From contig NZ_FQWK01000007.1 in assembly GCF_900129655.1 (NCBI RefSeq), positions 62,001 to 126,000 on the forward strand: DNA of 64,000 bases. Direction: 5' to 3'. The translations under genes were made by a program, and so were the position numbers. Shown piece after piece: positions 16,773 through 25,495 of the stretch. The notes beneath the pieces are model-generated. The model was not told where the DNA came from, searched no databases, and was given only the letters and a program-made list of their open reading frames with translations. Source of the DNA: Bacteroides clarus YIT 12056. Lineage in GTDB: Bacteria > Bacteroidota > Bacteroidia > Bacteroidales > Bacteroidaceae. Each line of letters begins with the position of its first letter. The first letter of the stretch is position 1.

Positions 16773-18377
16773 TTATTCCATTCCACAAACTCCACTGTAT
16801 ACCCACTGGGTATATTCACTTTCACGCAATGCTTCGCCCCATGCCACAGGATACAATCCTTTCCAGCGTTCGTTCAGGAACGAAGCCAGGTCATTCTTCG
16901 CTTTTTGAGAACAATTATGCGCCTCACCCAACAATCCTGCCGCACGACAAGCGCAGAGTTCTCCCTGACAGGTTCCCATACCGACGCGTGTGCGACGACG
17001 CAAGTCTATCAGATTATGCACATCAAGTTCGTTTACAGCATAGTTTACCTCACCTACGGTCACATCTTCACATTCGCAAACCAGACTGTTGTCATACTTG
17101 CTTTCCGACGCAATCCTGGCGGCCATTTCACCGTGACGTCCGACCGAAGAACGTTTGGGTTGATCCGTCGTCACTTGTTTACCGTCAGACCGCCCCTCTT
17201 CCAAACGCGAACCGGGAAGGGGTTCATTCATCGTAGTACAAGGCTTGTCAATGCCAAGTTTCTTGCAAGCCAGATTCGTAGCCCATTCCGCCATCAGTCG
17301 ATAAGTCATCAGCTTTCCGCCGGTAATAGTTACAAAGCCCGCAACACCATCACGTATCTCATGATCCAGCAACACGATGCCACGGCTGATGTTACGCCCG
17401 GAAGGGTCGTTATCGGCGGCCACCAACGGACGAACGCCGGCGTATGCGCGCAAAATACGAGTTGTAGCCAAAGCAGGAGCCAACTTCTCCCCCTCCGACA
17501 ACAACAAATCAACCTCTTCCGACGTAACCCGCACATCATCCACCTCATCAAAGCCCACGCGACTGGATGTCGTTCCAATCAGGCAGATCGTATCTCCAGG
17601 AACAAGAATATCTGCATTGGCAGGCTTGCGGCAACGGTTAAGCACAACATTATTGATTCGATGCCCAAAAATCAATAATGAGCCTTTTGCAGGGAACATG
17701 TCCACCCTTATGCCTGCTTTTGCAGCAATGCCATGTCCCCAAATACCTCCCGCATTAATAGTCAGAGGTGCGTAATAATTATGTTCTGTTTTCGTTTTAT
17801 GATTAAATACAGTGACTCCGACGATACTTCCCCGGTCCTGAATCAATGCTGTCACTTCATGATAAACCAGTACTTTCGCACCGTGAGCTTTGGCATCAAT
17901 AACATTTGCCAGAGTCAGTCTGAAAGGGTCTATCGAACCGTCAGGCACTTTCACCGCTCCTGTTATGGCAGGATTAACAGAAGGTTCTATCAATCTCGCC
18001 TCGGCAGGGTCTATCACTTGCGCATTGATACCTGCGGCCCGACACGATTCCACAAATAAGTTTTGATACGAAAGGTCGTCTTCCGGAAGAGAGATGAACA
18101 AGCCGCCGTTTTCTTCTACACAATGGCGCGCTATCTTCCGAAGAATCATATTCTCCTTGATACATTCGGCAGCCGATTCCCTATCAGTCACCGCATAACG
18201 GGCGCCACTATGAAGCAATCCGTGGTTTCGCCCGGTGGCACCAGCAGCAAAATCAAAGCGTTCTACAAGCAAAACACGCATTCCACGTAAGGAACAATCT
18301 CTTGCCGTACCCGCTCCGGTCGCACCTCCACCAATAATAATGATGTCAAATTCGTTAATTTCGCCATTAAGTACCAT
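16773..18377 (-). CDS. glpA: Anaerobic glycerol-3-phosphate dehydrogenase subunit A
   Basis: A 534-residue catalytic FAD subunit. The N-terminal motif IIIGGGATGAGTARDCSLRG and the DAO fold with RNHGLLHSGARY are clear. The C-terminal region holds a BFD-like Cys cluster (VCECEDVTVGEV...GTCQGELCACR). It oxidises glycerol-3-phosphate to DHAP. It is the first gene of the glpABCTQ-porin operon, divergent from a DeoR-type regulator 327 bp away. Length matches E. coli GlpA (542). Confidence 0.96.
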   Translation of the reverse strand: MVLNGEINEFDIIIIGGGATGAGTARDCSLRGMRVLLVERFDFAAGATGRNHGLLHSGARYAVTDRESAAECIKENMILRKIARHCVEENGGLFISLPEDDLSYQNLFVESCRAAGINAQVIDPAEARLIEPSVNPAITGAVKVPDGSIDPFRLTLANVIDAKAHGAKVLVYHEVTALIQDRGSIVGVTVFNHKTKTEHNYYAPLTINAGGIWGHGIAAKAGIRVDMFPAKGSLLIFGHRINNVVLNRCRKPANADILVPGDTICLIGTTSSRVGFDEVDDVRVTSEEVDLLLSEGEKLAPALATTRILRAYAGVRPLVAADNDPSGRNISRGIVLLDHEIRDGVAGFVTITGGKLMTYRLMAEWATNLACKKLGIDKPCTTMNEPLPGSRLEEGRSDGKQVTTDQPKRSSVGRHGEMAARIASESKYDNSLVCECEDVTVGEVNYAVNELDVHNLIDLRRRTRVGMGTCQGELCACRAAGLLGEAHNCSQKAKNDLASFLNERWKGLYPVAWGEALRESEYTQWVYSGVCGME

Positions 18378-18704
18378 GTCTCTTATAATATTAGTTAACG
18401 TCGTTTGATTTCAAGATTAGGATAACAGCGCTTTTGCTTTCTTATCAAAACGACTTAGGTTTCATTTCGCAACAAATATAAATTCTATTTTTATAATAAC
18501 GAAACATTTCCTTTGTTTTTTTACTGAAAAGCAGAAAAAAAAATCTTCAGATAGGAAGTTTTATATAAAAAAGCAACAACAAGACTTACGTTTCAAAAGA
18601 AAAGATAACAGAACTACTGTTTTATAATTTCTTAGCATCATGAGTTTTCCCATACTGTTTTTTTCAAGTATATTAGCGCATTAAATACGATTTTCAAGCT
18701 TATT
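18378..18704. other. glpA / glpR divergent control region (327 bp)
   Basis: An AT-rich region without a gene. It holds a candidate glpA promoter (18473-18480, minus). Scattered GTTTC/GAAAC words occur (for example ACGTTTCAAAAG near 18590 and AACGAAAC near 18500) that might be operators of the DeoR-type regulator, but no clean E. coli-type GlpR site is visible. No TAnnTTTG box was found for the regulator gene. Confidence 0.6.
18473..18480 (-). promoter_or_regulatory. -7 box of the glpABCTQ operon
   Basis: On the minus strand this reads TATATTTG (TAnnTTTG), with GTTTCG about 20 nt upstream in the -33 place. It lies 95 nt before the glpA start codon. Confidence 0.6.
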
Positions 18705-19490
18705 ATGACAAAAGAAGAGAGACAATCTATCATATTAGAATTGTTGATACAGCATAATTCGATTCTGGTAACGGACTTAGCCACACACCTTAACGTTTCG
18801 TCAGTTACGATACGCAAGGACTTAACCGATCTCGAAAGAGAAAAGAAACTATACCGAAATCACGGAAAAGCGATTTTAATAGACCCCTATATCGACAACA
18901 GGAATGTTAGCGAGAAGGAAAAGCTGTATGTCGAGGAGAAGAGACTGATCGGAATGAAAGCCGCAAGCCTCATCGCTCCCAAAGATTCTATACTTATAGC
19001 ATCGGGAACAACCATGCACGCACTCGCGCGCAGCATAGTTCCGGTGGACGAATTGACCGTCATTACCGCTTCCATGGAAGTATCGAATATCCTGGCAAGC
19101 GAAAAGAACATATATATCATCCAACTGGGCGGTATATTACGGCATAGCAGCCTGTCCGTAGTAGGAAAATATGCAGAGAATATATTGGCGGATTTCTCGT
19201 GCAGCAAGTTATTCATCGGTGTAGACGGTATCGACCTCGATTTCGGTATCACCACCACCAACATGATGGAAGCAAGTCTTAACCGCGTCATGATGCAAAC
19301 CGCCCAGAAAACGATTGTGCTTGCAGATTCTTCCAAATTCGGGCGGCGCGGTTTCAGCAAGATTTCCGACATGGAGGATGTCGACCATATCATCACCGAC
19401 TCCCGCATCCCCCCTTCCACCGCTTTACGCTTAGAGGAGATGGGCATCGAACTGACAATTGCCGATGCCGGTTATCACAATAACATGTAA
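18705..19490 (+). CDS. glpR: DeoR/GlpR-family transcription regulator
   Basis: A 261-residue repressor-type protein. The N-terminal winged helix-turn-helix (LATHLNVSSVTIRKDLTDLEREKKLYRNHGKAIL, about residues 23-57) is the DeoR signature. The rest is the sugar-phosphate-sensing domain (IASGTTMHALAR, IGVDGIDLDFGITTTNMMEA, VLADSSKFGRRGF). It is divergent from glpA, so it very likely controls the glp operon in response to glycerol-3-phosphate. That role is inferred from family and position. Confidence 0.88.
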   Translation: MTKEERQSIILELLIQHNSILVTDLATHLNVSSVTIRKDLTDLEREKKLYRNHGKAILIDPYIDNRNVSEKEKLYVEEKRLIGMKAASLIAPKDSILIASGTTMHALARSIVPVDELTVITASMEVSNILASEKNIYIIQLGGILRHSSLSVVGKYAENILADFSCSKLFIGVDGIDLDFGITTTNMMEASLNRVMMQTAQKTIVLADSSKFGRRGFSKISDMEDVDHIITDSRIPPSTALRLEEMGIELTIADAGYHNNM

Positions 19491-19493
19491 AAA

Positions 19494-19531
19494 GAAAACA
19501 GGTGCTATAAAGTCCTTATGACACCTGTTTC
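19494..19531. terminator. Terminator between glpR and NigD-like gene
   Basis: Arms GAAAACAGGTG (19494-19504) and CACCTGTTTC (19522-19531) close a stem between two convergent genes. It is likely to act in both directions. Confidence 0.75.
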
Positions 19532-19556
19532 ATATCTATTTATAATGTATATGAAA

Positions 19557-20243
19557 TCAATTCCCCTCTACATGAAGCCCCGTTTCATCCAGGACATAGG
19601 TTTTGAAGCTATCGGAATAAGTATAAATACTGAAATAAACATCCACGCCCTGCACACCTTCAGTCATATATTGTTTTAAGGGAACGGACAGATAGGCACG
19701 CTTACCGTAATCTTGCACATCGCTACTCACATCGTGATATAAAGTCAACCGCACTTTGGCACGTCCGCTATCTTCATCTATCGAAACTCCATCCTCTACA
19801 AAATGAAAAAGATGTTTGCCCTGCTGCTTCACCTCTAAAACAACATTCAGATAATCATATCCCAACCAAATACTCCGTATTTCAGAAGGTTCCGTTTTCA
19901 CTCCCCCTTCAAATTCACCGGCAGTCAGAGGCAGGGGAGAAATCGTTTGCAACAGAGCATACAGTTTTACGCCTGAAACCCGACCGTCACCGGCGACCGA
20001 CGTCTCATAATTGGCGACAATACGAACGGATGCATCCGCGTTCGTACGCAGGCCTGACGCATCCTCAAGAATTTGAAACGTCTCGCCTTCATCGGTCAAC
20101 ACCGACTCCAACCGTCCGTCCGCTCCGGAAAACGCAGTCATAAAATCCTGCTTCACGGAAGGATAATGATAGTCATCATCGCCGCATGATACCGACAGGC
20201 ACGACACAACGGCGACAAACAGGCCACAGCAGTACTTTTTCAT
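19557..20243 (-). CDS. NigD-like lipoprotein
   Basis: A 228-residue lipoprotein from ATG 20243; an upstream GTG at 20249 is possible but less likely. The signal ends with a Cys in SVSCGDDDYHYPSV, with a strongly acidic stretch after it. The remainder is predicted beta-rich (RSIWLGYDYLNVVLEVKQQGKHLFHFV; KRAYLSVPLKQY). This layout fits the NigD-like family common in Bacteroides, whose function is not known. It follows the acyltransferase gene on the same strand after 55 nt. Confidence 0.65.
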   Translation of the reverse strand: MKKYCCGLFVAVVSCLSVSCGDDDYHYPSVKQDFMTAFSGADGRLESVLTDEGETFQILEDASGLRTNADASVRIVANYETSVAGDGRVSGVKLYALLQTISPLPLTAGEFEGGVKTEPSEIRSIWLGYDYLNVVLEVKQQGKHLFHFVEDGVSIDEDSGRAKVRLTLYHDVSSDVQDYGKRAYLSVPLKQYMTEGVQGVDVYFSIYTYSDSFKTYVLDETGLHVEGN

Positions 20244-20298
20244 ACCCACTTACTACACACTGTTACGATTCCTCTTTACGCAATCAATCGACAAGCCC

Positions 20299-21438
20299 TT
20301 ACTTGGTCGCAGCCAAATAATTCGTCAACGGATTGGCATACATCAGCAACAACTTCTCACGCAAGAAATCCACATCCTTGTCAGGAATAGTGATACGCTC
20401 CAGCTGACCGTCAATATAACTTGTAAAGCGCTTCTTATCCTCTGCCGTATAATGTTCGACAAACTCCTCGGCATTGTGCAGCAAGTCGTGAGCCACATAA
20501 TTATTGGCAAAAATACGATAGTTGGCATGAATACGCTTATCAATCAAAGCGGATATGGCAACGAACAACTCCGGTTTCGGCAATGTTCTGTCCAATTCGC
20601 CCAAATCTTCATTGATACAAGATGCCATACGGAAACATACACGGCCTTTGTATCCCAGAAGTCCGGTCTGCATGTTCAGCAAGTCGTCATCCGTGGTTTT
20701 CTTAAAGTCGGGTATATCACGCTTCAGCTGGAATTCCTGCGCTTTCAGATAGTCGCAAGGATCATATTCGTACGAAATGGAAAGCGGAACAATATTCAGT
20801 TCCTGAAGATTGGTGATGATGTCTCCGTCGCCGCCCATCGCCAACATTTTCAAAACGCTATCCTGCGTGATGTCATTAGAGTCCTTGGCACGTCCCTCGC
20901 GTTGGGCTATCCAGATGGACTGCTTCTTTTCCGCAATCGTGTAGTGCATATAACGCGACATACGAATGGACGACTCCAACATCTGGCGCATGGTAAGCGC
21001 GCGCTGCACGGTGAAGCATTTATTGATACGCACCAATTTCTTAATCCAGGGATAAATCAGCAGATTATCACCGATAGCGATTTCTACGGTATCCAACCCC
21101 TGCTCCACCAGAAGAACAGACAAGAAACCGGAGTCGAGAATGATGTCCCTGTGATTGGACACATAGGTATAGGCAGACTGCTTGTTCAACACAGCCATAC
21201 TTTCCAGTATCAGTCCGTCTGTAGTATCTTTGGCTAATTTATGCAAGATGCCGTAGCAAAGGTTTTCCTGGAACTCCTGCTTGGTCTTGCTCGCGCGCAT
21301 TTTCTGCGCGATAGCCTCAAAAGGAACACCCGGCATAACGGCGCAAGCCACTTGTTGGAAGGCCGGGTCAGCAATTAATTCCTCAAAAATCTGAGGTAGT
21401 TCTTCGTCATGATAAGGGCGGATTTCTTCAAATTCCAT
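20299..21438 (-). CDS. Glycerolipid acyltransferase (PlsB/PlsC-like)
   Basis: A 379-residue protein from ATG 21438; a TTG nine nucleotides upstream is also in frame. It has acyltransferase motifs: SNHRDIILD (around residue 96 from this start) as block I and WIAQREGRAKDSND as the phosphate-binding block. Block I reads H-x5-D, one residue longer than the usual H-x4-D. It probably acylates a glycerol-phosphate or lysophospholipid at the membrane. No transmembrane helix is obvious. It belongs to a run with ddl and the pseudouridine synthase. Confidence 0.75.
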   Translation of the reverse strand: MEFEEIRPYHDEELPQIFEELIADPAFQQVACAVMPGVPFEAIAQKMRASKTKQEFQENLCYGILHKLAKDTTDGLILESMAVLNKQSAYTYVSNHRDIILDSGFLSVLLVEQGLDTVEIAIGDNLLIYPWIKKLVRINKCFTVQRALTMRQMLESSIRMSRYMHYTIAEKKQSIWIAQREGRAKDSNDITQDSVLKMLAMGGDGDIITNLQELNIVPLSISYEYDPCDYLKAQEFQLKRDIPDFKKTTDDDLLNMQTGLLGYKGRVCFRMASCINEDLGELDRTLPKPELFVAISALIDKRIHANYRIFANNYVAHDLLHNAEEFVEHYTAEDKKRFTSYIDGQLERITIPDKDVDFLREKLLLMYANPLTNYLAATK

Positions 21439-21530
21439 GATATGCAATTTTAAATTTTAAACAATAAGCATTTGGTTTCAAGACTAATAAACGGGCATCT
21501 AATAGTCGGTTGATACCTAATAGTTAATAT

Positions 21531-22505
21531 CTAAAATTGGTTTTCTATTATATCTGTCATTACATCTTTAATATCCAGGTTCGCCGCACGTACCTGCTGC
21601 GGGATAAAACTGGTAGCGGTCATACCCGGAGTAGTGTTTACTTCCAGCAGATTTATTTTTTCTCCTTCGGTAATGATATAGTCTACGCGGATAATTCCGG
21701 AAGCTCCGAGGATATCATAAATGGCGGAAGTAAGTTTCTGCACGCGGTCGCGCAGTTCATCGGGAATGCGTGCCGGAGTTATTTCGTCCGACTCACCGTT
21801 ATATTTGGCTTTATAGTCAAAATACTCATTATGCGATACTACTTCCGTAATAGGGAACACCACAGACTTTTCTTTGGTCTTGTAGCAACCGCAAGTAATC
21901 TCCATACCTTCCATAAAAGCCTCCACCAAGACTTCTTTCGCTTCGGCGAAAGCCTTTGCAATGGCAGGTTGTATCTGCTCTTTCGTATTTACCTTCGTCA
22001 CCCCGAAGCTGGAACCGCCCAGACTGGGCTTGATGAAACAAGGCAAGCCTATCTTCCCAATCACATCTTCGTCGGAAACAGACTGCCCCTGGCGAAGCAG
22101 CAAAGAGTCGGCGATACGCACACCGAATGTTTTCAGATATTGATTGCAGGCAAACTTATCATACGTCAGTGCGGCCGCAAGCACTCCGCAACAGGAATAA
22201 GGTATATGAAGCATATCGAAATATCCCTGCAAACGCCCGTCCTCACCCGGAGTTCCGTGAATGGTAATATATGCAAAATCGAATACAACCTTCGCGCCGC
22301 TCAGCCGGAAACTGAAATCATTACGGTCTACCGGAGCTTTCGTACCGTCGGGAAGCTGCACGTGCCAGTCCGGCCCCTGCATCTCTACTATATATAATGT
22401 GTACCTCTCCTTGTCGATGAAGGAGTAGATTCCTTGTGCACTACGCAGGGAAACTTCGAATTCGGAAGTGTCTCCTCCGCATACAATAGCAATTGTGCGT
22501 TTCAT
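21531..22505 (-). CDS. ddl: D-alanine--D-alanine ligase
   Basis: A 324-residue ATP-grasp enzyme that joins two D-alanines for peptidoglycan. Visible motifs are the N-terminal VCGGDTSEFEVSLRSA, HGTPGEDGRLQGYFDMLHIPYSCC, KPSLGGSSFGVTKV (ATP loop) and LEVNTTPGMTATSFIPQQ (metal and substrate site). Its start overlaps the stop of the upstream pseudouridine synthase gene by 4 nt (ATGA), showing translational coupling. Confidence 0.97.
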   Translation of the reverse strand: MKRTIAIVCGGDTSEFEVSLRSAQGIYSFIDKERYTLYIVEMQGPDWHVQLPDGTKAPVDRNDFSFRLSGAKVVFDFAYITIHGTPGEDGRLQGYFDMLHIPYSCCGVLAAALTYDKFACNQYLKTFGVRIADSLLLRQGQSVSDEDVIGKIGLPCFIKPSLGGSSFGVTKVNTKEQIQPAIAKAFAEAKEVLVEAFMEGMEITCGCYKTKEKSVVFPITEVVSHNEYFDYKAKYNGESDEITPARIPDELRDRVQKLTSAIYDILGASGIIRVDYIITEGEKINLLEVNTTPGMTATSFIPQQVRAANLDIKDVMTDIIENQF

Positions 22506-23572
22506 TCTAATTCTCTATTACTAATATAGCCTCTCCACTTATCAATCAGCCGACTCATATCATCCGGCAACTCCGAGGTAAAGTACATTTCCTCCCCGGT
22601 GACGGGATGTACGAACCCCAGCGTCATGGCATGAAGCGCCTGCCGCGGACAAGTATCAAAGCAATTGTTTACAAACTGTTTGTATTTGGCAAAATGGGTC
22701 CCTTTCAGAATCTCATGGCCGCCATAGCGTTCATCATTAAAGAGGATATGTCCGATATGCTTCATGTGCACACGGATTTGATGGGTACGGCCTGTTTCGA
22801 GGATACACTCCACAAGCGTCACATAGCCCAGGCGTTCCAGCACACGATAATGGGTAACGGCATGCTTACCCTGGTCATCGGGCAGAACGGTCATCTGCAT
22901 ACGGTCTTTAGGATTACGCCCCACATTACCGATGATTGTACCTTCGTCTTGTTCCACATTTCCCCAGACGAGGGCACGGTAACGGCGTTTGGTGGTTTTA
23001 TTGAAGAATTGCAGACCGAGATTGGTCTTGGCATCCGGTGTTTTGGCAATCACCAGCAAACCGGACGTATCTTTGTCGATACGGTGCACAAGCCCCACAT
23101 GCGGGTCGTTGGCATCGTAATCGGGAATATCTTTCATGTGCCAGGCGATGGCATTGACGAGCGTACCGTGATAATTCCCGTGCCCGGGATGTACCACCAG
23201 CCCCGCCGGCTTATTGACAACCATCAGGTACTTGTCTTCATACACTATATCCAGGGGAATATCTTCGGGGATAACCTCGTTTTCGTAACGGGGACGGTCC
23301 ATCATCACCGTTATCACGTCCAAAGGTTTCACTTTGTAACTGCTCTTGACCGGCTTATCGTTCGCCATCACAAATCCGGCATCGGCGGCTTTCTGTATAC
23401 GGTTACGCGAAGCATTGGTCAGACGGTCGAACAAATATTTGTCCACACGCATCATCTCCTGCCCTTTATCCACTACCACGCGGAAGTGCTCATAAAGCTG
23501 CGACTCATCACCGACAGGTTCTATATCGTCCAGTACATCATTTTCTATGTCGTCCGGTAACTCTTCGATCAT
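22502..23572 (-). CDS. rluD: RluD-type 23S rRNA pseudouridine synthase
   Basis: A 356-residue enzyme. An S4 RNA-binding domain (about residues 41-90, VDKYLFDRLTNASRNRIQKAA) is followed by the catalytic domain with the RluA-family motif GLVHRIDKDTSGLLV; Asp166 is the nucleophile. RluD modifies helix 69 of 23S rRNA in E. coli; the exact target here is inferred. There is an acidic N-terminal tail. It starts 60 nt after the PASTA gene and overlaps ddl. Confidence 0.92.
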   Translation of the reverse strand: MIEELPDDIENDVLDDIEPVGDESQLYEHFRVVVDKGQEMMRVDKYLFDRLTNASRNRIQKAADAGFVMANDKPVKSSYKVKPLDVITVMMDRPRYENEVIPEDIPLDIVYEDKYLMVVNKPAGLVVHPGHGNYHGTLVNAIAWHMKDIPDYDANDPHVGLVHRIDKDTSGLLVIAKTPDAKTNLGLQFFNKTTKRRYRALVWGNVEQDEGTIIGNVGRNPKDRMQMTVLPDDQGKHAVTHYRVLERLGYVTLVECILETGRTHQIRVHMKHIGHILFNDERYGGHEILKGTHFAKYKQFVNNCFDTCPRQALHAMTLGFVHPVTGEEMYFTSELPDDMSRLIDKWRGYISNRELE

Positions 23573-23632
23573 CGTTTGTCCTTTTTAAGAATTAAAGACA
23601 GCTTCATTCCCGTACACCTACCTGCGTTAAAT

Positions 23633-24286
23633 TCAAAACCAAGACTCATCGGCCGCAGAACCTTCGGAACCAACCGGTTCCTGAGTCTCCGTTCCGTTAT
23701 TCGCGGACAAAGAATCGCTTTCCAGTACCTCTCTGTCACCATTGCCCACCATCAAAGTCAGCGTTGCGCCCATAGGCACTTTTTCATCGATGGCGAGCAT
23801 GCGCCCCTGATACTTCACGCCATATACCCAGTCCTTTTCACCTGCCATGTATTCGATGTCGTTCAGCTTGAAGCCCGAAGCCAGAATGCGCGCTTCGGCC
23901 TGACGCAAGGAACTGTTATCCGCCACATCGGGAACAGCCTGCAAAGGTATATTGATGGCGTTGATTGTCAAATAAATGATGCGGCCTTCTTTCACCTTTT
24001 GTCCGGCGGCCGGATTATAATCCAAAATGCAGCCGGCAGGTTTGTCCTTGACGTAAGTGGAATCGGAAACGACACAGGCCAGCCCCCGGTTACCGAACAC
24101 CGTTCCGGCTTCCGCTACCGTCATGCCCTTCACATCAGGTACTACCACAGCCTCACCGTGGCGGGTATATATATCTATTCCTTTTAAAGTTCCGAACAGC
24201 AACAAGGCTACCACAACAATCATTGCCATGACGTTTATCCAGAAGTATTTGTTCTGCCGGAAAGAAAAAAATTCCTTTATAGTCAT
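23633..24286 (-). CDS. Membrane-anchored PASTA-domain protein
   Basis: 217 residues from ATG 24286. The longer frame to 24466 runs through two promoter boxes and is rejected. One membrane helix lies at about residues 15-35 (FWINVMAMIVVVALLLFGTL). PASTA repeats follow on the outside (VVVPDVKGMTVAEAGTVFGNRGL; QAVPDVADNSSLRQAEARILASGF). PASTA domains bind peptidoglycan stems or muropeptides; here there is no kinase domain. Its place before rluD-ddl suggests a cell-wall role. The C-terminal tail is acidic and low-complexity. Confidence 0.85.
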   Translation of the reverse strand: MTIKEFFSFRQNKYFWINVMAMIVVVALLLFGTLKGIDIYTRHGEAVVVPDVKGMTVAEAGTVFGNRGLACVVSDSTYVKDKPAGCILDYNPAAGQKVKEGRIIYLTINAINIPLQAVPDVADNSSLRQAEARILASGFKLNDIEYMAGEKDWVYGVKYQGRMLAIDEKVPMGATLTLMVGNGDREVLESDSLSANNGTETQEPVGSEGSAADESWF

Positions 24287-24302
24287 AATCACTACAATTT
24301 GG

Positions 24303-24318
24303 TGCAAAGATAATGCAA
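24303..24318 (-). promoter_or_regulatory. Proximal of two repeated -7 boxes for the PASTA-rluD-ddl operon
   Basis: The minus strand reads TTGCATTATCTTTGCA, containing TATCTTTG, only 19 nt before the PASTA start codon. The same 16-mer occurs again 82 bp upstream. Confidence 0.6.
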
Positions 24319-24384
24319 ACAGAGAGCAGAATAAAAGAACTTGTTCATTTTTTATGCCGAGGTGCGGTTTATCTTCGCTTTTGT

Positions 24385-24400
24385 TGCAAAGATAATGCAA
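24385..24400 (-). promoter_or_regulatory. Distal of two repeated -7 boxes for the PASTA-rluD-ddl operon
   Basis: An exact copy of the 16-mer at 24303-24318 (minus strand TTGCATTATCTTTGCA). A TTGC lies about 20 nt upstream in the -33 place. Confidence 0.6.
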
Positions 24401-24445
24401 TTTAGGCGCATTGCAATGATGTTTTCTTGAAAGTTTCACAAAAGA

Positions 24446-24483
24446 AAAGCCGCAAAACACTGTCACCAGTCCTTTGCGGCTTT
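24446..24483 (-). terminator. Terminator of rpmH
   Basis: Arms AAAGCCGCAAA (24446-24456) and TTTGCGGCTTT (24473-24483) with a further inner ACTG/CAGT pair. It lies 26 nt after the rpmH stop and is followed by a T-rich stretch on the minus strand. Confidence 0.9.
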
Positions 24484-24509
24484 CTTATTTCTCTATCAAA
24501 AGGAATGAC

Positions 24510-24671
24510 TTACGCCTTCACTCCGTTGTATTCGTCAGAAACAGTCAGTTTCTTTCTGCCTTTGGCACGACGTGCGGCCAATACTCTACGACCATTAGCT
24601 GTAGCCATTCTCTCACGGAATCCGTGTTTGTTTTTTCTCTTTCTGTTAGAAGGTTGAAATGTTCTTTTCAT
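24510..24671 (-). CDS. rpmH: 50S ribosomal protein L34
   Basis: A 53-residue, very basic protein. It starts [20 protein letters not shown], followed by [20 protein letters not shown], the invariant L34 pattern, and has the C-terminal extension [12 protein letters not shown] usual in Bacteroidetes. It is a structural protein of the large ribosomal subunit. It is a single-gene unit with its own promoter box (24715-24722) and terminator. It is not next to rnpA or dnaA here, unlike in many bacteria. Confidence 0.98.
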   Translation of the reverse strand: MKRTFQPSNRKRKNKHGFRERMATANGRRVLAARRAKGRKKLTVSDEYNGVKA

Positions 24672-24714
24672 TACTGTATCTTGTTTTATGTTATTATTCT
24701 ACGTAATCGGGCTG

Positions 24715-24722
24715 CAAAAATA
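24715..24722 (-). promoter_or_regulatory. -7 box of rpmH
   Basis: The minus strand reads TATTTTTG (TAnnTTTG), 43 nt before the rpmH start. Confidence 0.55.
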
Positions 24723-24772
24723 GAGACTTTTTCTAAAATAACCAAGAGATAACTCATTTTATCTCAAAACTT

Positions 24773-24804
24773 TTTGTGTTTTTTACCGATTTCCATTACT
24801 TTTG
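24773..24804 (+). promoter_or_regulatory. Promoter of efp (-33 TTTG, -7 TACTTTTG)
   Basis: TTTG at 24773-24776 and TACTTTTG at 24797-24804, separated by 20 nt. Both elements match the Bacteroides primary-sigma consensus with proper spacing. It lies 58 nt before the efp start. Confidence 0.85.
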
Positions 24805-24862
24805 CACCCGCAAATCAAGGGAAACATCTTAATAACATAATAATAATAAAGACTATAAAAGT

Positions 24863-25429
24863 ATGATTAATGCCCAAGACATTAAAAACGGAACTTGCAT
24901 CCGCATGGACGGCAAACTGTATTTCTGCATCGAATTCCTGCATGTAAAACCGGGAAAAGGTAATACTTTCATGCGTACCAAGCTGAAAGATGTAGTCAAC
25001 GGCTATGTTCTTGAACGTCGCTTCAACATTGGCGAAAAGCTGGAAGACGTACGCGTAGAGCGTCGTCCCCATCAATATCTCTATCATGACGGTGACAACT
25101 ATCAGTTTATGAACCAGGAAACTTTCGACCAAATTCCTATCGCTCACGACTTGATTAACGGCGTAGACTTCCTGTTGGAAGGAATGGTTGTAGACGTGGT
25201 ATCCGACGCTTCTACCGAAACGGTTCTGTATGCCGACGTACCTGTGAAGATTCAGCAGAAGATTACATACACCGAACCGGGATTGAAAGGCGATACAGCT
25301 ACCAACACCCTGAAACCCGCAACAGTAGAATCAGGCGCGACAGTACGCGTACCGTTGTTCATCAACGAAGGCGAAACCATCGAAATCGATACTCGTGACG
25401 GTTCTTACGTAGGTCGCGTAAAAGTATAA
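24863..25429 (+). CDS. efp: Elongation factor P
   Basis: A 188-residue, three-domain translation factor that relieves ribosome stalling at proline runs. The domain I loop reads HVKPGKGNTF, with Lys32 at the tip, the residue that is modified in many EF-Ps. The C-terminus has the conserved GETIEIDTRDGSYVGRV. Length is standard. No EpmA-like modification gene is visible nearby. It is monocistronic, with a strong promoter and terminator. Confidence 0.98.
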   Translation: MINAQDIKNGTCIRMDGKLYFCIEFLHVKPGKGNTFMRTKLKDVVNGYVLERRFNIGEKLEDVRVERRPHQYLYHDGDNYQFMNQETFDQIPIAHDLINGVDFLLEGMVVDVVSDASTETVLYADVPVKIQQKITYTEPGLKGDTATNTLKPATVESGATVRVPLFINEGETIEIDTRDGSYVGRVKV

Positions 25430-25452
25430 AACTCCTTCTTTAAATAGTTGGA

Positions 25453-25495
25453 AGCCTGTCGGGACAGTTCGCCCCGACAGGCTTTTTCTTTTTAC
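25453..25495 (+). terminator. Terminator of efp
   Basis: Stem AGCCTGTCGGG/CCCGACAGGCT (25453-25463 with 25473-25483), followed by a T-rich tail. Confidence 0.95.

Noticed and set aside
18378..18704. Classic E. coli GlpR operators in the glpA-glpR gap
   Set aside because: TTTCG-containing words occur, but none fits the full WATKYTCGWW half-site, so only a vague operator region is stated.
24287..24466. Extended N-terminus of the PASTA protein (start at 24466)
   Set aside because: It contains both repeated promoter boxes and no conserved protein features; the membrane helix begins just after ATG 24286.
24510..24671. rpmH as a marker of a nearby replication origin
   Set aside because: No dnaA, rnpA, parAB or DnaA-box cluster is near; in Bacteroides rpmH commonly stands alone.
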